This document shows, piece after piece, positions 1 through 11,117 of a DNA stretch of 37,481 bases. Every line of letters begins with the position of its first letter. Within the stretch, counting starts at the first letter, position 1. The translations under genes were made by a program, and so were the position numbers. This stretch comes from Dissophora ornata (taxonomy: Eukaryota; Mortierellomycota; Mortierellomycetes; Mortierellales; Mortierellaceae), in assembly GCA_025201705.1 (NCBI GenBank), contig MU616837.1:1-37481 (forward strand). The letters are read 5' to 3'. Under the pieces are notes generated by a model. It saw only the letters and a program-made list of their open reading frames with translations, ran no database searches and had not been told where the DNA came from.

Positions 1-1596
1 TTTTTTTTACCAGCCCTGCCAGTGTTCCACCCAGTCCAGTCAAAAGTCAGCTCCTGCGTTAGCAGAAACATGCGAAAATAAAAGAAAACTTAAAAAGGAC
101 CTTTCTTTTTCAGTCGGACTACAATAGTCTCTACACACACTTATGCTAGATATATATCATGTCATCCTCATGTCATTGATGTACTGTGTGTTGAAGCCTC
201 GAAGGGTGTACCACTGCAGTGACTGCCATGATCAGATCAATGGATCCAGACAATTAGCACCAGCTATCATGCTGTCCCCCTCGTCATGCCTTGTTTGGCG
301 CGCCCTCTGTTCCAACGATAGTCTACACCGGTCAGATGTTGGGTGGGAATCAACTCCAGTAGCGTTGCGCTTATACCGCCCAATGCCTTTTTGGAGGAGG
401 GGGACAAAGGAAAAAAAAGAAGAGGGGGCACAAACGGGAGAACTTGATCTTGCTGTTGTGTGTTCTCTGCTCCCTCCCGCGCTGCTGAACACAGTGTTGT
501 TGTGCCCCTCTCCTGATTCCACTGGTGGCACAAGTGTTTGGTGGCAAGAGGTTCATTGGCATCGCGCGTCAGGTGACTGAATCATCATTCGCATCCTTCT
601 GACTGACTGGACTCACTCATGGGCAAGAATGCTGCAACCAATGCATCCTCGCCATCACTGTCCACGAGGTATCCTTTAAATGAACCCCGCGGCACCGCCG
701 CAATTGGAGCATAGTATCGTTCCATGAAGCACACGTGGACATGCAGCGTGGCGAAGTTTGTGTGAATCAGGCGATATGGACAGTTCCAGCTTCCGACCGA
801 ACATGCCATCTGTGTGTAGACTGGATCTATTAGAATTCCAGAAAGCGGCATTGTGGTCTTCACCGAAGTCGATACCACTGTTGAACATCCAGGGCTCAAA
901 GGCTCAGCAGTTGAACGCATCAAGAGGCATTAACATAACAGAAAATGGACAGCCCTATTGACATTATCATCAATTGGTAATGTAGCATCCGAGAAGCCCG
1001 ACGATGTCTGGCTATAGGTCCACGGACGAAGAGGAAGCTCTACTTGACCGTCGAATGTCTTTCTCGTCAAGCAGCCAGGCGCAGGGGAGAACAGACTATG
1101 TACCCGAAGTGAATCCTGTCGAGTCGAAAGAAGAGGAGTGCGATCTCTCGTTTGATCAAAAAATTTGTTTATTTTTTCTTTGCACAAGCGGCCTCCACAC
1201 GCCTCAATTGGAAGACAGAAGTCAGCAGAAGGCACAGAACCCTTTCTTCTTCCTCCAGTCCCTCTACTCCTTCCAGGTCCTCTGCTCATCCTCACCCTCT
1301 CACTGTGCCTACATCTTTGTTCGGTAGTCCAGTTTCACCACGTTTCCCCCTCATTCTAACTTCTCTGTTCGGGACATCCTTCGTGATCACCTCATTGCAC
1401 ACCTGCTGTCACACTTCGCTCTCACATACTTGACCTTTTCCGCACCAACGGGTATCCTGTGCCCACTTTCTTTGCACCTCTCCTTTCCATACTCCACCTA
1501 TCTGCAAGAAGGGACGTTTCCCTCGCCTTAGTTCTCTCCACGGGATCCTAGATTTTCAACGACGGCGGCAGGGGACCGCTGATATAACTAACGACC
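1..1596. other. gene-free left flank with pyrimidine-rich leader before SNT2
   Basis: No reading frame here joins into a recognisable protein. From about 1230 to 1560 the + strand is a long C/T-rich tract, the kind of sequence often found around fungal transcription starts, and it leads into the SNT2 start codon at 1597. The rest holds only short overlapping frames on both strands. The 5' end of another gene, or a small lineage-specific one, could be hidden here; two candidates are listed among the rejected items. Confidence 0.5.
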
Positions 1597-4500
1597 ATGA
1601 CGGGCCTTGTGCAAGCATCCGGCAAGATTACCTCGGCACCTCTGAGGGACGGCACTATGATATCTGTCAACGGTAAGCTGGAGATGTATCATGATCTCTC
1701 ATCAATGAGGGGTTGCTATCGCACTGTAACTACTCTTCGGGATATACCTCAAGTTAATCGATTTGCCTGCTGGCCTCAACGATACCCCCTCGTTATTGTT
1801 TGATACCCATAATTGGGCCATACACATTCGTCAACATGCCATCCACCACATTGACTGATTTGGTCTTTTGTCGCCACTCTAGACCATGTATACATGGCGT
1901 CAGAGTTCATAGGGGAGTCCTACTATATTGGGCGAGTCATGGAGTTCGGAAAGCAGATCAAGGGAAAGCCATTACAGGTCAGGATCGGCTGGTTCTATCG
2001 ACCAAAGGATGTCATGGCTCGCAAAAATCATGACCCCCGACTGCTAGTTGCAACAATGCACTCGGATATGAACCCGCTCGCTAGCATTCGAGGCCGCTGC
2101 ACTGTCACGCACCAGGCTTATATAAAGGATCTGGATTCTTACAAAAAGAAACCCGATCACTTCTACTACAGCCAGCTCTTCGACCGTTATATTCATCGCT
2201 TCTACGACGTTCTCCCTGTCGAATCCGTCCGTAATCTGCCACCTGATGTCGCCGAGGAACTCGCAAGGCGATATCAGTACATTGTGGTTGAGGCTGGGAC
2301 CTCCTCCGAATACACGGATGCTCATAGAGTCTGCCTGATCTGTAAACGGTGGTGTGCCAGGTAAGACCAACCATTCAAAGAATGCTCGAAAGAAAAATCT
2401 CTCTCAATGAGTATGAATTTGTTCACCGCCACAACAAAAAAAGAAACGCACCTGATATTTGATGGCGGTGATAGGAAACATACCCAGTCGAAGAATATTG
2501 CCTACTGAGAACCATCGTTGTTGGTCAATTCTCACTCCTTTTGACTCCTATGCATCGTGAAATGAGCTGAACGAATCCTCCGAAAGGAGTGGATGTAGCA
2601 TACACTGGAGAAAAAAAAACAGCTCTACAGCTCTTTATTTAGAGCGACTGAATAGGAATGACTAGGCTCACAATCCTTGAATAATGTGCACCTGAACCAT
2701 TGCTTCATCCTCTCACTTTCCATCCCATGAACTTTTGTCAATATCACCAATCATGAACATCTAGAGTGCCCAATTGATGCCATTCATGAACCACACTATT
2801 ACTAACACCATATGTCTTTGCTTTGCCTACCCTTTCAAACCTAGTGGTGAAGCCCTAAAGTGCATCAGATGCCAGGGATTTCACCACATGCTATGTATCA
2901 ACCCGCCGATGCTGCGGAAACCCTCAAAAGGCTTTGCTTTTCAGTGCGCGCTCTGTACAAAGCTGGCCACGGACTCGGCCTCGTCTTCCTCTGCGACCTC
3001 ATCGCCATCGCTCCTGAAGCAAGCCTCTGCTACCAACAACTCTGCCACATCCTCAGGACAGAATTCTCCTAGGGGTTCTCCGAAGCAAAAAGCTGCGTCC
3101 ACCCTGACAATCATCCCAACATCTAATGGATCTGCTACCATAACTGGCGCAACGAAAGGTACCTCCCGAAATGAGGCTGCAGACTTGATTGCAACGGCGC
3201 CATCGACATCTCAGGATCAGAAAATGTCGCATATGTGGCCTTTTCGGTATTTTGGAACGCATGCCGACATCCAAGACATATTCGGTAATATGTGTTCCCT
3301 GCTCTTGTGCGGCCTTCCCCTCCCTGTCCGCAATCATCTTGAGTGGTGGGAAAGTGCTTGCCAAACCATGTGTACTCATGAATTACATAACGTAAATAGA
3401 TCCCGACGACCGTGTCTATCCTCGAGCGTCGAGTCGAGTTGGTACCAGATATCAGGCAGTTGCTGTCAAATGGGATGGACCAGGCCAGATCCTGGCGACC
3501 TCCACCATATTTGATGATCCGCACAACGGCCTACCAAAGGGCCGCTCAAGGAAGGGAGGCCGCGGAGGAAGGCCCAAAATGAAAGTCCTTGATGGTATGT
3601 ATTGTGTACCTGAATGAACATATGATTATTAATATTTTTCGTCTTCCGTAAACCTTGGAGCCGCAGATGAGTTGACGTATTTGTTTGTCAACATTTTTGG
3701 TTTGAACAGCAGATCCATCGGAGTCGAGTTCTCGGGCTCATTCCTCGTCGTTGGATGCATCGACTGATAGACCGGACACACCTGTTTCGCTGTCCTCCCC
3801 TGCAGTGGCCCCCGAAGATCCTATTCACGTAGAGCGCGGTGGCGATGAGACAGTCAGTCTGCGGTATTCAAAACCGAATCACATATCGGACGAGTATGGT
3901 AAGAAAGATTCGTTTTGGTTATTGTTGGAATGACGCGCACGACCTCGGCTAAGTAACAATGTGAATGTTGATACTTTATTAGTTGCAGACTATATGGATC
4001 GAGTCAAGGCGTTGTCGCTCCCTTTGCCATGCCATAATGCAGACATGATTGATAGAGCGCTGTTGTGTTTACAAGAATGCGGATTCGAAGCTGACAAGGC
4101 CCTCAAGGAGATTGCCAAGGTTCAAAAGCAGGACTTTGGGATCAAAGATTGGACGCCTAAAGAGACTGAAGCATTTGAAGAGGGCATTCGACTGTATGGG
4201 CATGAGCTCTTTGCCATCAAGAAAAAAGTGGAAACAAGATCGATGAAGGATGTCGTTCGATTCTTCTACATGTGGAAAAAATCAGAGCGGTACCAGCCAG
4301 TGTATTCAGTCTTTACGAAGATCAACAAGCCAAAGTATGCACCTCCAGAAACTGTATTGTTCTTTAATGTTTCCCTCAGTAATTATGTTGATGGATATCT
4401 AATATCTCTTGATTCATGATTTAGCAAAATATTTAAGGCTGTAGGTCGCGGTGCAGTAATATCCCCGGTTGTGGAGGCTGGTCGCTCCAAGCATGGGCAT

Positions 4501-6439
4501 GAATCAGAGCAAGAAACAGTGCTGGATCACGATTCAATCATCTCGCCATCGGCTGATAACAGTGGCAAGTTCGAATGTGCTCATTGCGGGACAACAAGCA
4601 CATCGATGTGGCGAAGGGCGCCTGGCGAAGTTGACCTACAAAAGAAAACCCCTAGAGTGTTCTGTTATGATTGTGGTAATGAATGGGTGCGTTATATAGC
4701 ACTCCCACCCTTGGCTGAGTTGCAAAAGGAGAGCAAGAAGCTGAAGAACAAGGACAAGGACAAGGACAAGGACAAGGACAAGGACAAGGACAAGGACAAG
4801 GATAAAGACACTTTTGGTAAGGGTGAGCGAGCGATGTTGATCGGCTATCGGAAGAACATCATGCGTAAGCTTTAACATTATTATCAACGCAACTCATGTA
4901 ACAGTGAAGGGACAAGTCAATGGAACTAGAAAGGCATCACCTGTAGCGGTGGCGGCGGTGGCGGACGCGACAAATGGAGGAAAGCGCAAGCGCGGAGAGC
5001 CGAAAACTGCAGGAGTCAAGAAGATCAAGGAGCAGGTACAGTGCACTCATATACAGAGCCTTATCATGAGGCAGCTTGCTATTGCTGTTGTAGGGACTGA
5101 CCACAATCCCTAACATTTCCATCAGTCCCGCGAGCCGTCTCGCTCACCATCCCCTGTGCCAGAGGTACCATGCGCTGTTTGCAATAACCTTCCTACAGAT
5201 GGAGAGCAGCTCTTGAGTTGTCAATGCTGCCGCCTTGCTGTCCATCGAGGTACGTTCTTGCATGAGATTTGTTTGGGAATGCATGGCTAATTGAGAAAGA
5301 TAGCTCACATTTGCTTACCCTAACTTGCTCACTCAACTCAGATTGTTACGGTGTCCCATCGACGGCTGCTTCTCGGAAATGGAATTGCGATGCCTGCTTG
5401 AATAACCAGAATCCCACTTGCTCTACGGTATTGATTGCTTACTGTCTTTTGTGGCTACATTAACATTATTCAACAACGTTGTACCCAACACTCATCACCC
5501 AATCCACTGTTTCTGTAGGCCTACAACTGTGTGCTCTGTGTAAAAACTTCGGAGCAGAGCCCGCAGGCACTCAAAAGGACAACAGGCAACAACTGGGCAC
5601 ATATTCTCTGTGCGGTGTGGGTCCCTGAAACCAATTTTGTGGATGTGGAGAAACTATCTCCTGTCGAGTCGATTGGACGAATTCGCCTCGAGCGCTGGAA
5701 GCAGACATGTTCGATTTGCAAGCAAAAGGCTGGAGCTTGTGTGAGCTGCGGTGAAGGATGCAAAAAGGCCTTTCATGTCACCTGTGCACGCGAAGCTGGC
5801 TACCAGATCGCATTTGAGATGCAGCCAACCAAGAACATCAAAGGCGGATTGATGGTACCAATGATCTGGTGTCCCAACCACGACCTTACTTCACGCAAAG
5901 TCATTCAGATTAGAGACCAGCCTGATGCGTTGACGGACCGAAATGCGCTTCAGACCTACGTCCACTACTACAAGCAGTGCGATAACTCTGTCCCAAGTGC
6001 GATGCGCAAGAGTCGGTTGCTCATGGCTTTGAATCCAGGCATGGGATCCACATCGTCGTGGCAGAACCACAACGCTGTGCACGGTAGACGAGCATCCCAC
6101 AGCAGCGGATACGGTTCCAAAAGTTCGACGACCAAATCATTGCTACACCCGGCAGCGCAGGAGGTCTGCAAACGATGCGCGATTACAGCTTCTCCAATGT
6201 GGTGGGAGGATCCTTCAGACGAGGATGCAAAGGATCACATAGGCAGATCCCACACAGGACTGCCGTATACGCCGCCACCGTCGCAGCCTCATTCAGACAT
6301 GTCCATAGTTGTCAAACTAGAGAATCAGGATGGCGACCATGAGAGCACGAGTCTCTCGACGGAGCAACATGTGCAGCACCAGCCATCGTTAGTGTGCCAC
6401 GCATGCTTCTGGGACTTGAAAACCACTATTATACCGTGA
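1597..6439 (+). CDS. SNT2: SNT2-like BAH/PHD/ELM2-SANT/GATA/ePHD chromatin protein
   Basis: Predicted exons are 1597-1672, 1883-2360, 2845-3284, 3400-3594, 3713-3898, 3989-4334, 4425-4816, 4905-5035, 5126-5249, 5342-5427 and 5519-6439. Phases agree throughout and give 1124 residues. Domains in order: BAH (about 20-165), a PHD finger split by intron 2 (C176-C227), an ELM2-like region (about 331-500), SANT (512-558), a GATA-type finger (C625/C628...C654/C657), a Lys-Asp repeat, a PHD finger (from C764/C767) and an extended PHD (822-940, ending WCPNHD). This is the Snt2 architecture. The yeast family reads histone marks in the Snt2-Ecm5-Rpd3 complex (S. cerevisiae) or the Lid2 complex (S. pombe). 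The nucleus is therefore the expected location. A second, stretched GATA-like finger closes the protein. The start is the first ATG in frame with the BAH exon. Family is firm; individual splice sites are read by eye. Confidence 0.9.
2361..2844 (+). other. SNT2 intron 2, unusually long (484 nt)
   Basis: This intron splits the first PHD finger between its first and second cysteine pairs. The donor is GTAAGA and the acceptor ACCTAG. The gene's other introns are about 80-210 nt. It contains a 9-nt inverted repeat (TCACCGCCA at 2423-2431 with its complement at 2463-2471). I see no convincing gene inside. Confidence 0.6.
4749..4809 (+). repeat. AAGGAC hexanucleotide microsatellite coding (Lys-Asp)n
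   Basis: About nine tandem copies of the hexamer AAGGAC/GACAAG lie in exon 7 of the SNT2-like gene and encode an alternating Lys-Asp stretch just after the first GATA-type finger. Because the unit is six bases, gain or loss of copies keeps the frame. Confidence 0.9.
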
Positions 6440-7708
6440 ACCAATTTTAGTGTCGGATTTAATGAAACTTTTCTTACTCGCATTGGGGCTGATAGATTCT
6501 TGTAAAAGTACAGCTTTGATGGGCGATTCCAACACCATGGGTGCATCGTCATATTGCCCCTTTCTTTGACTCCGTCCTTGCATATGTCCTCCCTTGGTAG
6601 ACGAAAATATAAATATAAAACTTGCATCCCTGATTTCCTGAGATTGGCACCCTCGTATTGCCACAAAAAGTCTCCTTCCTTTGTCGTCTGCTTGAAATTT
6701 ATGAGGTTACGCCACATTGATGATGACAGAGGATATGTAAGCGGCGGGTTATGGGGTGCTTTGCGTTGAAGGGCATTGACATGCAGGAGCTGCTCGGTTT
6801 TGTGTAGACACCCCCCTCGTTTTACGCTCATCATTCTTTGGACTGTCAGCACACAGCATTAAAAATCAACATTCGCCCAACCACCACCCACCAGCCTTTA
6901 ATTGTTATTCTTCGTGTTGTTGAATATCCAAGCGCGTGGTTCGGCGGTGTGCTGAACCAACATGAAACGCTCAAAATAGCCTTGTTGGTGTCTGTGCAGC
7001 ACGCTCTCCTCTCTTTCGTCGCTCTTCAACTCACTCTCTATATGTTTTTGTCGGTCAAGCCAATCTGTCAGCTCATCAATCAATGTTTCAGCTCACTTTG
7101 TTGCCCAGCTCTCAATTAAATATTGTCTCTCATGCTAGGCTAGACCTTTGGCGAAGAACAGAGAGGGGCGATAGAGAGGCAAATAAAACTTGGACTCCTT
7201 GAATACGCCCACTCATACGTTGGTCAATCCCCAGTTCAGGTTCATTTCATTGCTTGTTTGTCCTGAAAGGTGCCAATGGGTGAATAAAAGTTGCGGCCTC
7301 TGCCATATTTGTCAGCTGCATCCCCCCCCAACACCCTACTCCTCTCTTTTTCTTCCGTCCTTGCTCCAGTCGCTAGTTTGCGTTTTCCTCATTCATCTCT
7401 TCCTCATTCCAACTCGTCTAACCGAACACCCATTACATTGTGTTCCCTCCAGAACTCAATGCTACAAGGTAACAGAAACTAAGTTGGCCATTGTCGCACA
7501 CAGCGGCGACAACGATTTCATACCCCTTTGACGCAATTGAACGGTGAACATTGCACCTCGATAGAACTCTAACCACATCAAGTCGCGTATGTCTGCATAT
7601 CTGCATGCTTTCTTTCTCGTCTCTCATTTCCACTGCAGAAAACACTCGAATCCACAAATCTTTCTACCTTTATAGCAAACAGATAGTGAAAGTAAAAGGC
7701 AATCCAAC
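6440..7708. other. intergenic: SNT2 3' region and upstream region of the Ser-rich gene
   Basis: No frame here is supportable as a gene. The right half (about 7310-7450) is C/T-rich, including a run of eight C near 7323, as expected for the leader of the gene starting at 7709. The left part would hold the SNT2 3' UTR and is AT-rich around 6600-6620. Confidence 0.55.
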
Positions 7709-10700
7709 ATGACTGGTGCCACATCGACCTCTGACCGCCGGACACATCCAAGGACGCTTTCCACTTCCTCCTCTTCATCATCCTCATCATCCTCATCATC
7801 CACATTCTCATCACGCCCCCCGCCAATACGGAGACCAAGGAGTCGACCCAGTTGGACACTGCAGCATCAACACAAGCCGAGCTGGCTGGATACCACCACA
7901 CGAGAGAATGCAACGTCCTCCTGTCCAGCAACGTCCGAGTCCTTTCACCAAACACAGAGCCCTGCTCGACGTATCCCAGAATCACCTCCGTCATCGCCCT
8001 TGCCCCTCAGCTTCCGTAGACAGAGCAACTCAGAGATGGATTCTGAAGAGGACCATCGGACTCCTCGTCACGATGGCTTTGAAAGCGCCGACGATCAACC
8101 TATGGCATCAGAAACTCGACATCACCTCGAACACGGAAAAATGCAACCACCATCATATTCACGACCCGCTATGCAAGAGAGCGCTCACAGCAAACACGGG
8201 GGCTCTGGTACTACTCACAGAAAACAATCTGCTGGCGACATCAGCAACAGACCGAGGTTCACGCTCTCGACGAACGTACGTCCTCGTCCTCCTGCCTACA
8301 CCATTGGATCAACTATATCATCACCCTCTGTAATGTCCACGCGCTCGACAAATACGAAAGATCGCATCGTCAGCCCAACCCCCGCCAAGTCAACTACAGG
8401 CACAACCACCACTCATGCGCAATCAGAGCCATCTAAAGCCGTGTCCACAAGGCCTTCAAAGTCTCAGTCTCCTACCACCTTCACCACGACCACAATGAGT
8501 ACGACTCGAAGAGTGGTCTCCACCATTATCAACGTGGGCCAACATGGGGATATCAACCATCGCAAAGAGTCGACTGTCACGACCACCGTGGTAGCAGCCA
8601 AGGGCGTCACATGCAAAGCTGACCGCTCAGTGTGGGTCCGGATGAAATTGCCTGCAATAGCACCAACATCAGGGAGCAAGGAGAGAACGCGCCAAAGCAG
8701 CGACGTGTCCTCAGAGCGCACAGAGACAGCGGTGGTGATGTGCAATCCCGTGAAACCAGCTTCGAACAACAAGGAGGCATATTGTCCAGTTAACAATGTC
8801 GACTCAGGGGCCGAGGAGTCTTTCGACCAGTCAGCAACCTTACCCCCGACTGTCAAGGTTGACAACGCTGATGCCATAAGTGAGGTCGTGGACAAAGTGC
8901 AAGATGAATCCACGGGTACACTCTGCCGTGATCTTGCAACACTAGAAAGTTGCTACCTCCCTCCGTCTCTGCCGAGAACTAGATCTCCTCTGCTCGAAGG
9001 ATCGCTGTCCAATAATGACAGCGCTGGAAATGAAGCCCCGAGCTGCGGTCCGCAGGGCGCTAAGCGACTTGCTATTACCACAGACCGTCTAGAATTCCAT
9101 TATCCATCACCATCGCCATCCATGACGGAGATCCCACATAACAAGGATGATGAGAAGGAATTGCGTGATAATGCCTTTGGTAGCTCGCAGGTCGAGCTAT
9201 TGGTGGATAGCGACAATAACATCGACGACTTCCTGCTACAGGATTTCGACAATGGCGATACTGATCGATATGATGGAATTGCATTGGTATCTACGTTTCA
9301 ACAGACGACCGCACATACCCAAGGAGATAAATTTAATAGAACTGGCGTCCTCGCCGTTCTAGAGGAAACCCTGCCCAATACCCCCTTGATAAGAGTCAAG
9401 GACCCCTCTGTTATGCTTGAGGTGATGGCCGCTATGAAGGAGCGACGGAATTCGAGTGGGCTGACGAACGCACCGTCCATTGTGGACACAAAATCCAGCA
9501 CCGAAAACGAAGATGACAGCAACTTTGATAACGACTCCAGTGACAATAACAACGATACTCGCCGTGACAGAAGTTCCGTTAAAGGCAATGTCTCCAGTAG
9601 TGCTCGCGTTACAAGAATTGATGATGTCTCACAGAGCAATATGTCAACATCGCCAGCGACAGCCAGGATCAGCCTCCAGGCCAAAAGGATGTTTCTTCAG
9701 CTCCAAGAAACCCGACGCACCAGTGTTCTGAAGGCACGCCAAGTATCCGCCACCATTAATTCTTCCAGCAGCTCTTCCACACTATTGCCAGCACCTGATG
9801 CGGCACTCACTCCTTATGAATCATACCGCATGGACCCCAAAAATACTTCCCTTCCAACCTACCGCGTCTCACCACCGCTGACACCAGCCACCACTTCTTA
9901 CATGGCGATTCCACCCAAGGCTGCCACTGTTCTCAAAGGTCTCGGCTATCCACTGTACAGATCCCCATCCATGAACTCGTCCTCGACGTCTATGTCATCA
10001 GCGTCAACATCGACGGTATCTCTGGATGCCCTATCGATGCCACGATCTTCGTCATCGATGTCGATGCACTCATCGTTTCCTGAACGCCTCTTTCAAAGCA
10101 GGTCGCCGTCGCCAGTCTTCTTGTCACGTTCCTCCATGTCGTCCTCCCCATCTGAGAGCCACCTTGCCTCGGCCATGCATTTTACGCTTGCCAAGTCACA
10201 TTCTAGAGAAGAGCCAGCAACTCAGCCTCCATACTTGCTCTCGGTCCCTACGCAAAAGCCTCTTCAGAAGCTGCCACGAAAGCATGATGAGTGCTCGAGG
10301 CGATCAACTTTTTCGAGTCCTTCGCCTGCTACCTTCCGCGCATCGATGACATCTCCATCAACTGCAAGCTCGTATTTTAACAAGGACGACATGTATACGG
10401 TGGACAGAGCTGCGGCAAGCAGCAGGGATAATTCCAGTACGAGTCCAGGAGACAGTTGTGACTACTTCAGCTCTCCAGCCCCAGAATACTTCTCTCGATC
10501 CCGTAGTTCATCCTCTTTGTCCTCTTACCAAGAAAAGGACTTTGGCAGCCAGACGCGTCAAGGTACACAAGAACGCTGGCATCCGGTACCACAAATCCGA
10601 GTGCATGACATATCGGTGTTGACGAAGCGATTGGCGAACTTGCAGTTGATGGAATCACTCTGCCCAAGCGAGCAACAGCAACATCAACAGCGCTTAGTGA

Positions 10701-10996
10701 TGGACGCTGCTTGGTCCTCCCAAATACAGCAGTTACTCATCTACCTTGCTGAGCAGGCAGATTTGGAAGAGAAGATAGCCCATCCAACTGCTGCCATCAC
10801 TACCATCTCCAGCGCCGGCGCTGGAGTTGGTGTCAGTTATAGTAGAGGTCCCAAGCTGCCAACAGGGGTGTACGAACAACTTCTGACTGACTGGGTCCGT
10901 CGCTTAGACCAGCTCTCGGATACGGTCTATAAGGATCATCCAGGCTTAAAACGTGAAGTTGACAAGATTCGGTGGCAACACGGCCTCGCCAAGTGA
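7709..10996 (+). CDS. Ser/Thr-rich, largely disordered protein of unknown function
   Basis: This is one uninterrupted frame of 1095 codons, far too long to arise by chance. The start ATG has an A at -3 (AACATGA). I recognise no family. Ser, Thr and Pro dominate. There is a poly-Ser run near residue 25, Ser-rich clusters around 750-850, and an acidic Asp/Asn/Ser segment near 595-625. The last 130 residues (about 965-1095) differ: they are amphipathic, with conserved-looking helices (for example VLTKRLANLQLMESL), a Gln/His tract, then a second helical stretch ending at the stop. That module is the best place to look for a domain. An AATAAA lies 28 nt after the stop. The many SP/TP sites suggest phosphorylation, but that is inference. 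Confidence 0.85.
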   Translation: MTGATSTSDRRTHPRTLSTSSSSSSSSSSSSTFSSRPPPIRRPRSRPSWTLQHQHKPSWLDTTTRENATSSCPATSESFHQTQSPARRIPESPPSSPLPLSFRRQSNSEMDSEEDHRTPRHDGFESADDQPMASETRHHLEHGKMQPPSYSRPAMQESAHSKHGGSGTTHRKQSAGDISNRPRFTLSTNVRPRPPAYTIGSTISSPSVMSTRSTNTKDRIVSPTPAKSTTGTTTTHAQSEPSKAVSTRPSKSQSPTTFTTTTMSTTRRVVSTIINVGQHGDINHRKESTVTTTVVAAKGVTCKADRSVWVRMKLPAIAPTSGSKERTRQSSDVSSERTETAVVMCNPVKPASNNKEAYCPVNNVDSGAEESFDQSATLPPTVKVDNADAISEVVDKVQDESTGTLCRDLATLESCYLPPSLPRTRSPLLEGSLSNNDSAGNEAPSCGPQGAKRLAITTDRLEFHYPSPSPSMTEIPHNKDDEKELRDNAFGSSQVELLVDSDNNIDDFLLQDFDNGDTDRYDGIALVSTFQQTTAHTQGDKFNRTGVLAVLEETLPNTPLIRVKDPSVMLEVMAAMKERRNSSGLTNAPSIVDTKSSTENEDDSNFDNDSSDNNNDTRRDRSSVKGNVSSSARVTRIDDVSQSNMSTSPATARISLQAKRMFLQLQETRRTSVLKARQVSATINSSSSSSTLLPAPDAALTPYESYRMDPKNTSLPTYRVSPPLTPATTSYMAIPPKAATVLKGLGYPLYRSPSMNSSSTSMSSASTSTVSLDALSMPRSSSSMSMHSSFPERLFQSRSPSPVFLSRSSMSSSPSESHLASAMHFTLAKSHSREEPATQPPYLLSVPTQKPLQKLPRKHDECSRRSTFSSPSPATFRASMTSPSTASSYFNKDDMYTVDRAAASSRDNSSTSPGDSCDYFSSPAPEYFSRSRSSSSLSSYQEKDFGSQTRQGTQERWHPVPQIRVHDISVLTKRLANLQLMESLCPSEQQQHQQRLVMDAAWSSQIQQLLIYLAEQADLEEKIAHPTAAITTISSAGAGVGVSYSRGPKLPTGVYEQLLTDWVRRLDQLSDTVYKDHPGLKREVDKIRWQHGLAK
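7763..7801 (+). repeat. TCATCC-type microsatellite coding poly-Ser
   Basis: A short imperfect hexamer/trinucleotide repeat of TCA, TCC and TCT codons encodes the N-terminal serine run of the 1095-residue protein. Confidence 0.75.
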
Positions 10997-11023
10997 ACTT
11001 GCTAGTGAAATCATGACTAACAA

Positions 11024-11029
11024 AATAAA
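11024..11029 (+). terminator. AATAAA poly(A) signal of the Ser-rich gene
   Basis: AATAAA lies 28 nt downstream of the stop codon ending at 10996, in the 121-bp gap between two convergent genes. Confidence 0.6.
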
Positions 11030-11072
11030 CTTCACGAAATACATACGCTTCAGCAAACAATCGTGGCTCTCT

Positions 11073-11078
11073 TTTATT
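11073..11078 (-). terminator. AATAAA poly(A) signal of the RCHY1-like gene
   Basis: TTTATT on the + strand reads AATAAA on the - strand, about 40 nt beyond the RCHY1-like stop codon at 11118-11120. It sits 44 nt from the opposing gene's signal, so the two 3' ends nearly touch. Confidence 0.55.
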
Positions 11079-11117
11079 CAGTATACTCCTTGCGAAAGAC
11101 GACAAAAACTATGGCTT

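Noticed and set aside
585..923. 112-codon frame on the - strand with a fairly protein-like sequence (GILIDPVYTQMACSVGSWNC)
   Set aside because: No recognisable domain, no clear splice partner on either side, and an overlapping frame looks similar in quality. It could be a terminal exon of an unrecognised gene, but nothing supports calling it.
1004..1160. + strand frame starting MSGYRSTDEEEALLDRR
   Set aside because: It looks like an acidic N-terminus, but the frame runs directly into the C/T-rich leader and no donor leads to further coding sequence.
2395..2530. snoRNA-like arrangement in SNT2 intron 2 (ATGAGTATGA early, CTGAGAA late, 9-nt inverted repeat between)
   Set aside because: The first box does not match the C-box consensus and the terminal stem is weak.
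4749..4809. Tandem repeat considered as a CRISPR-like array
   Set aside because: It is a six-base microsatellite without spacers, inside a eukaryotic coding exon.
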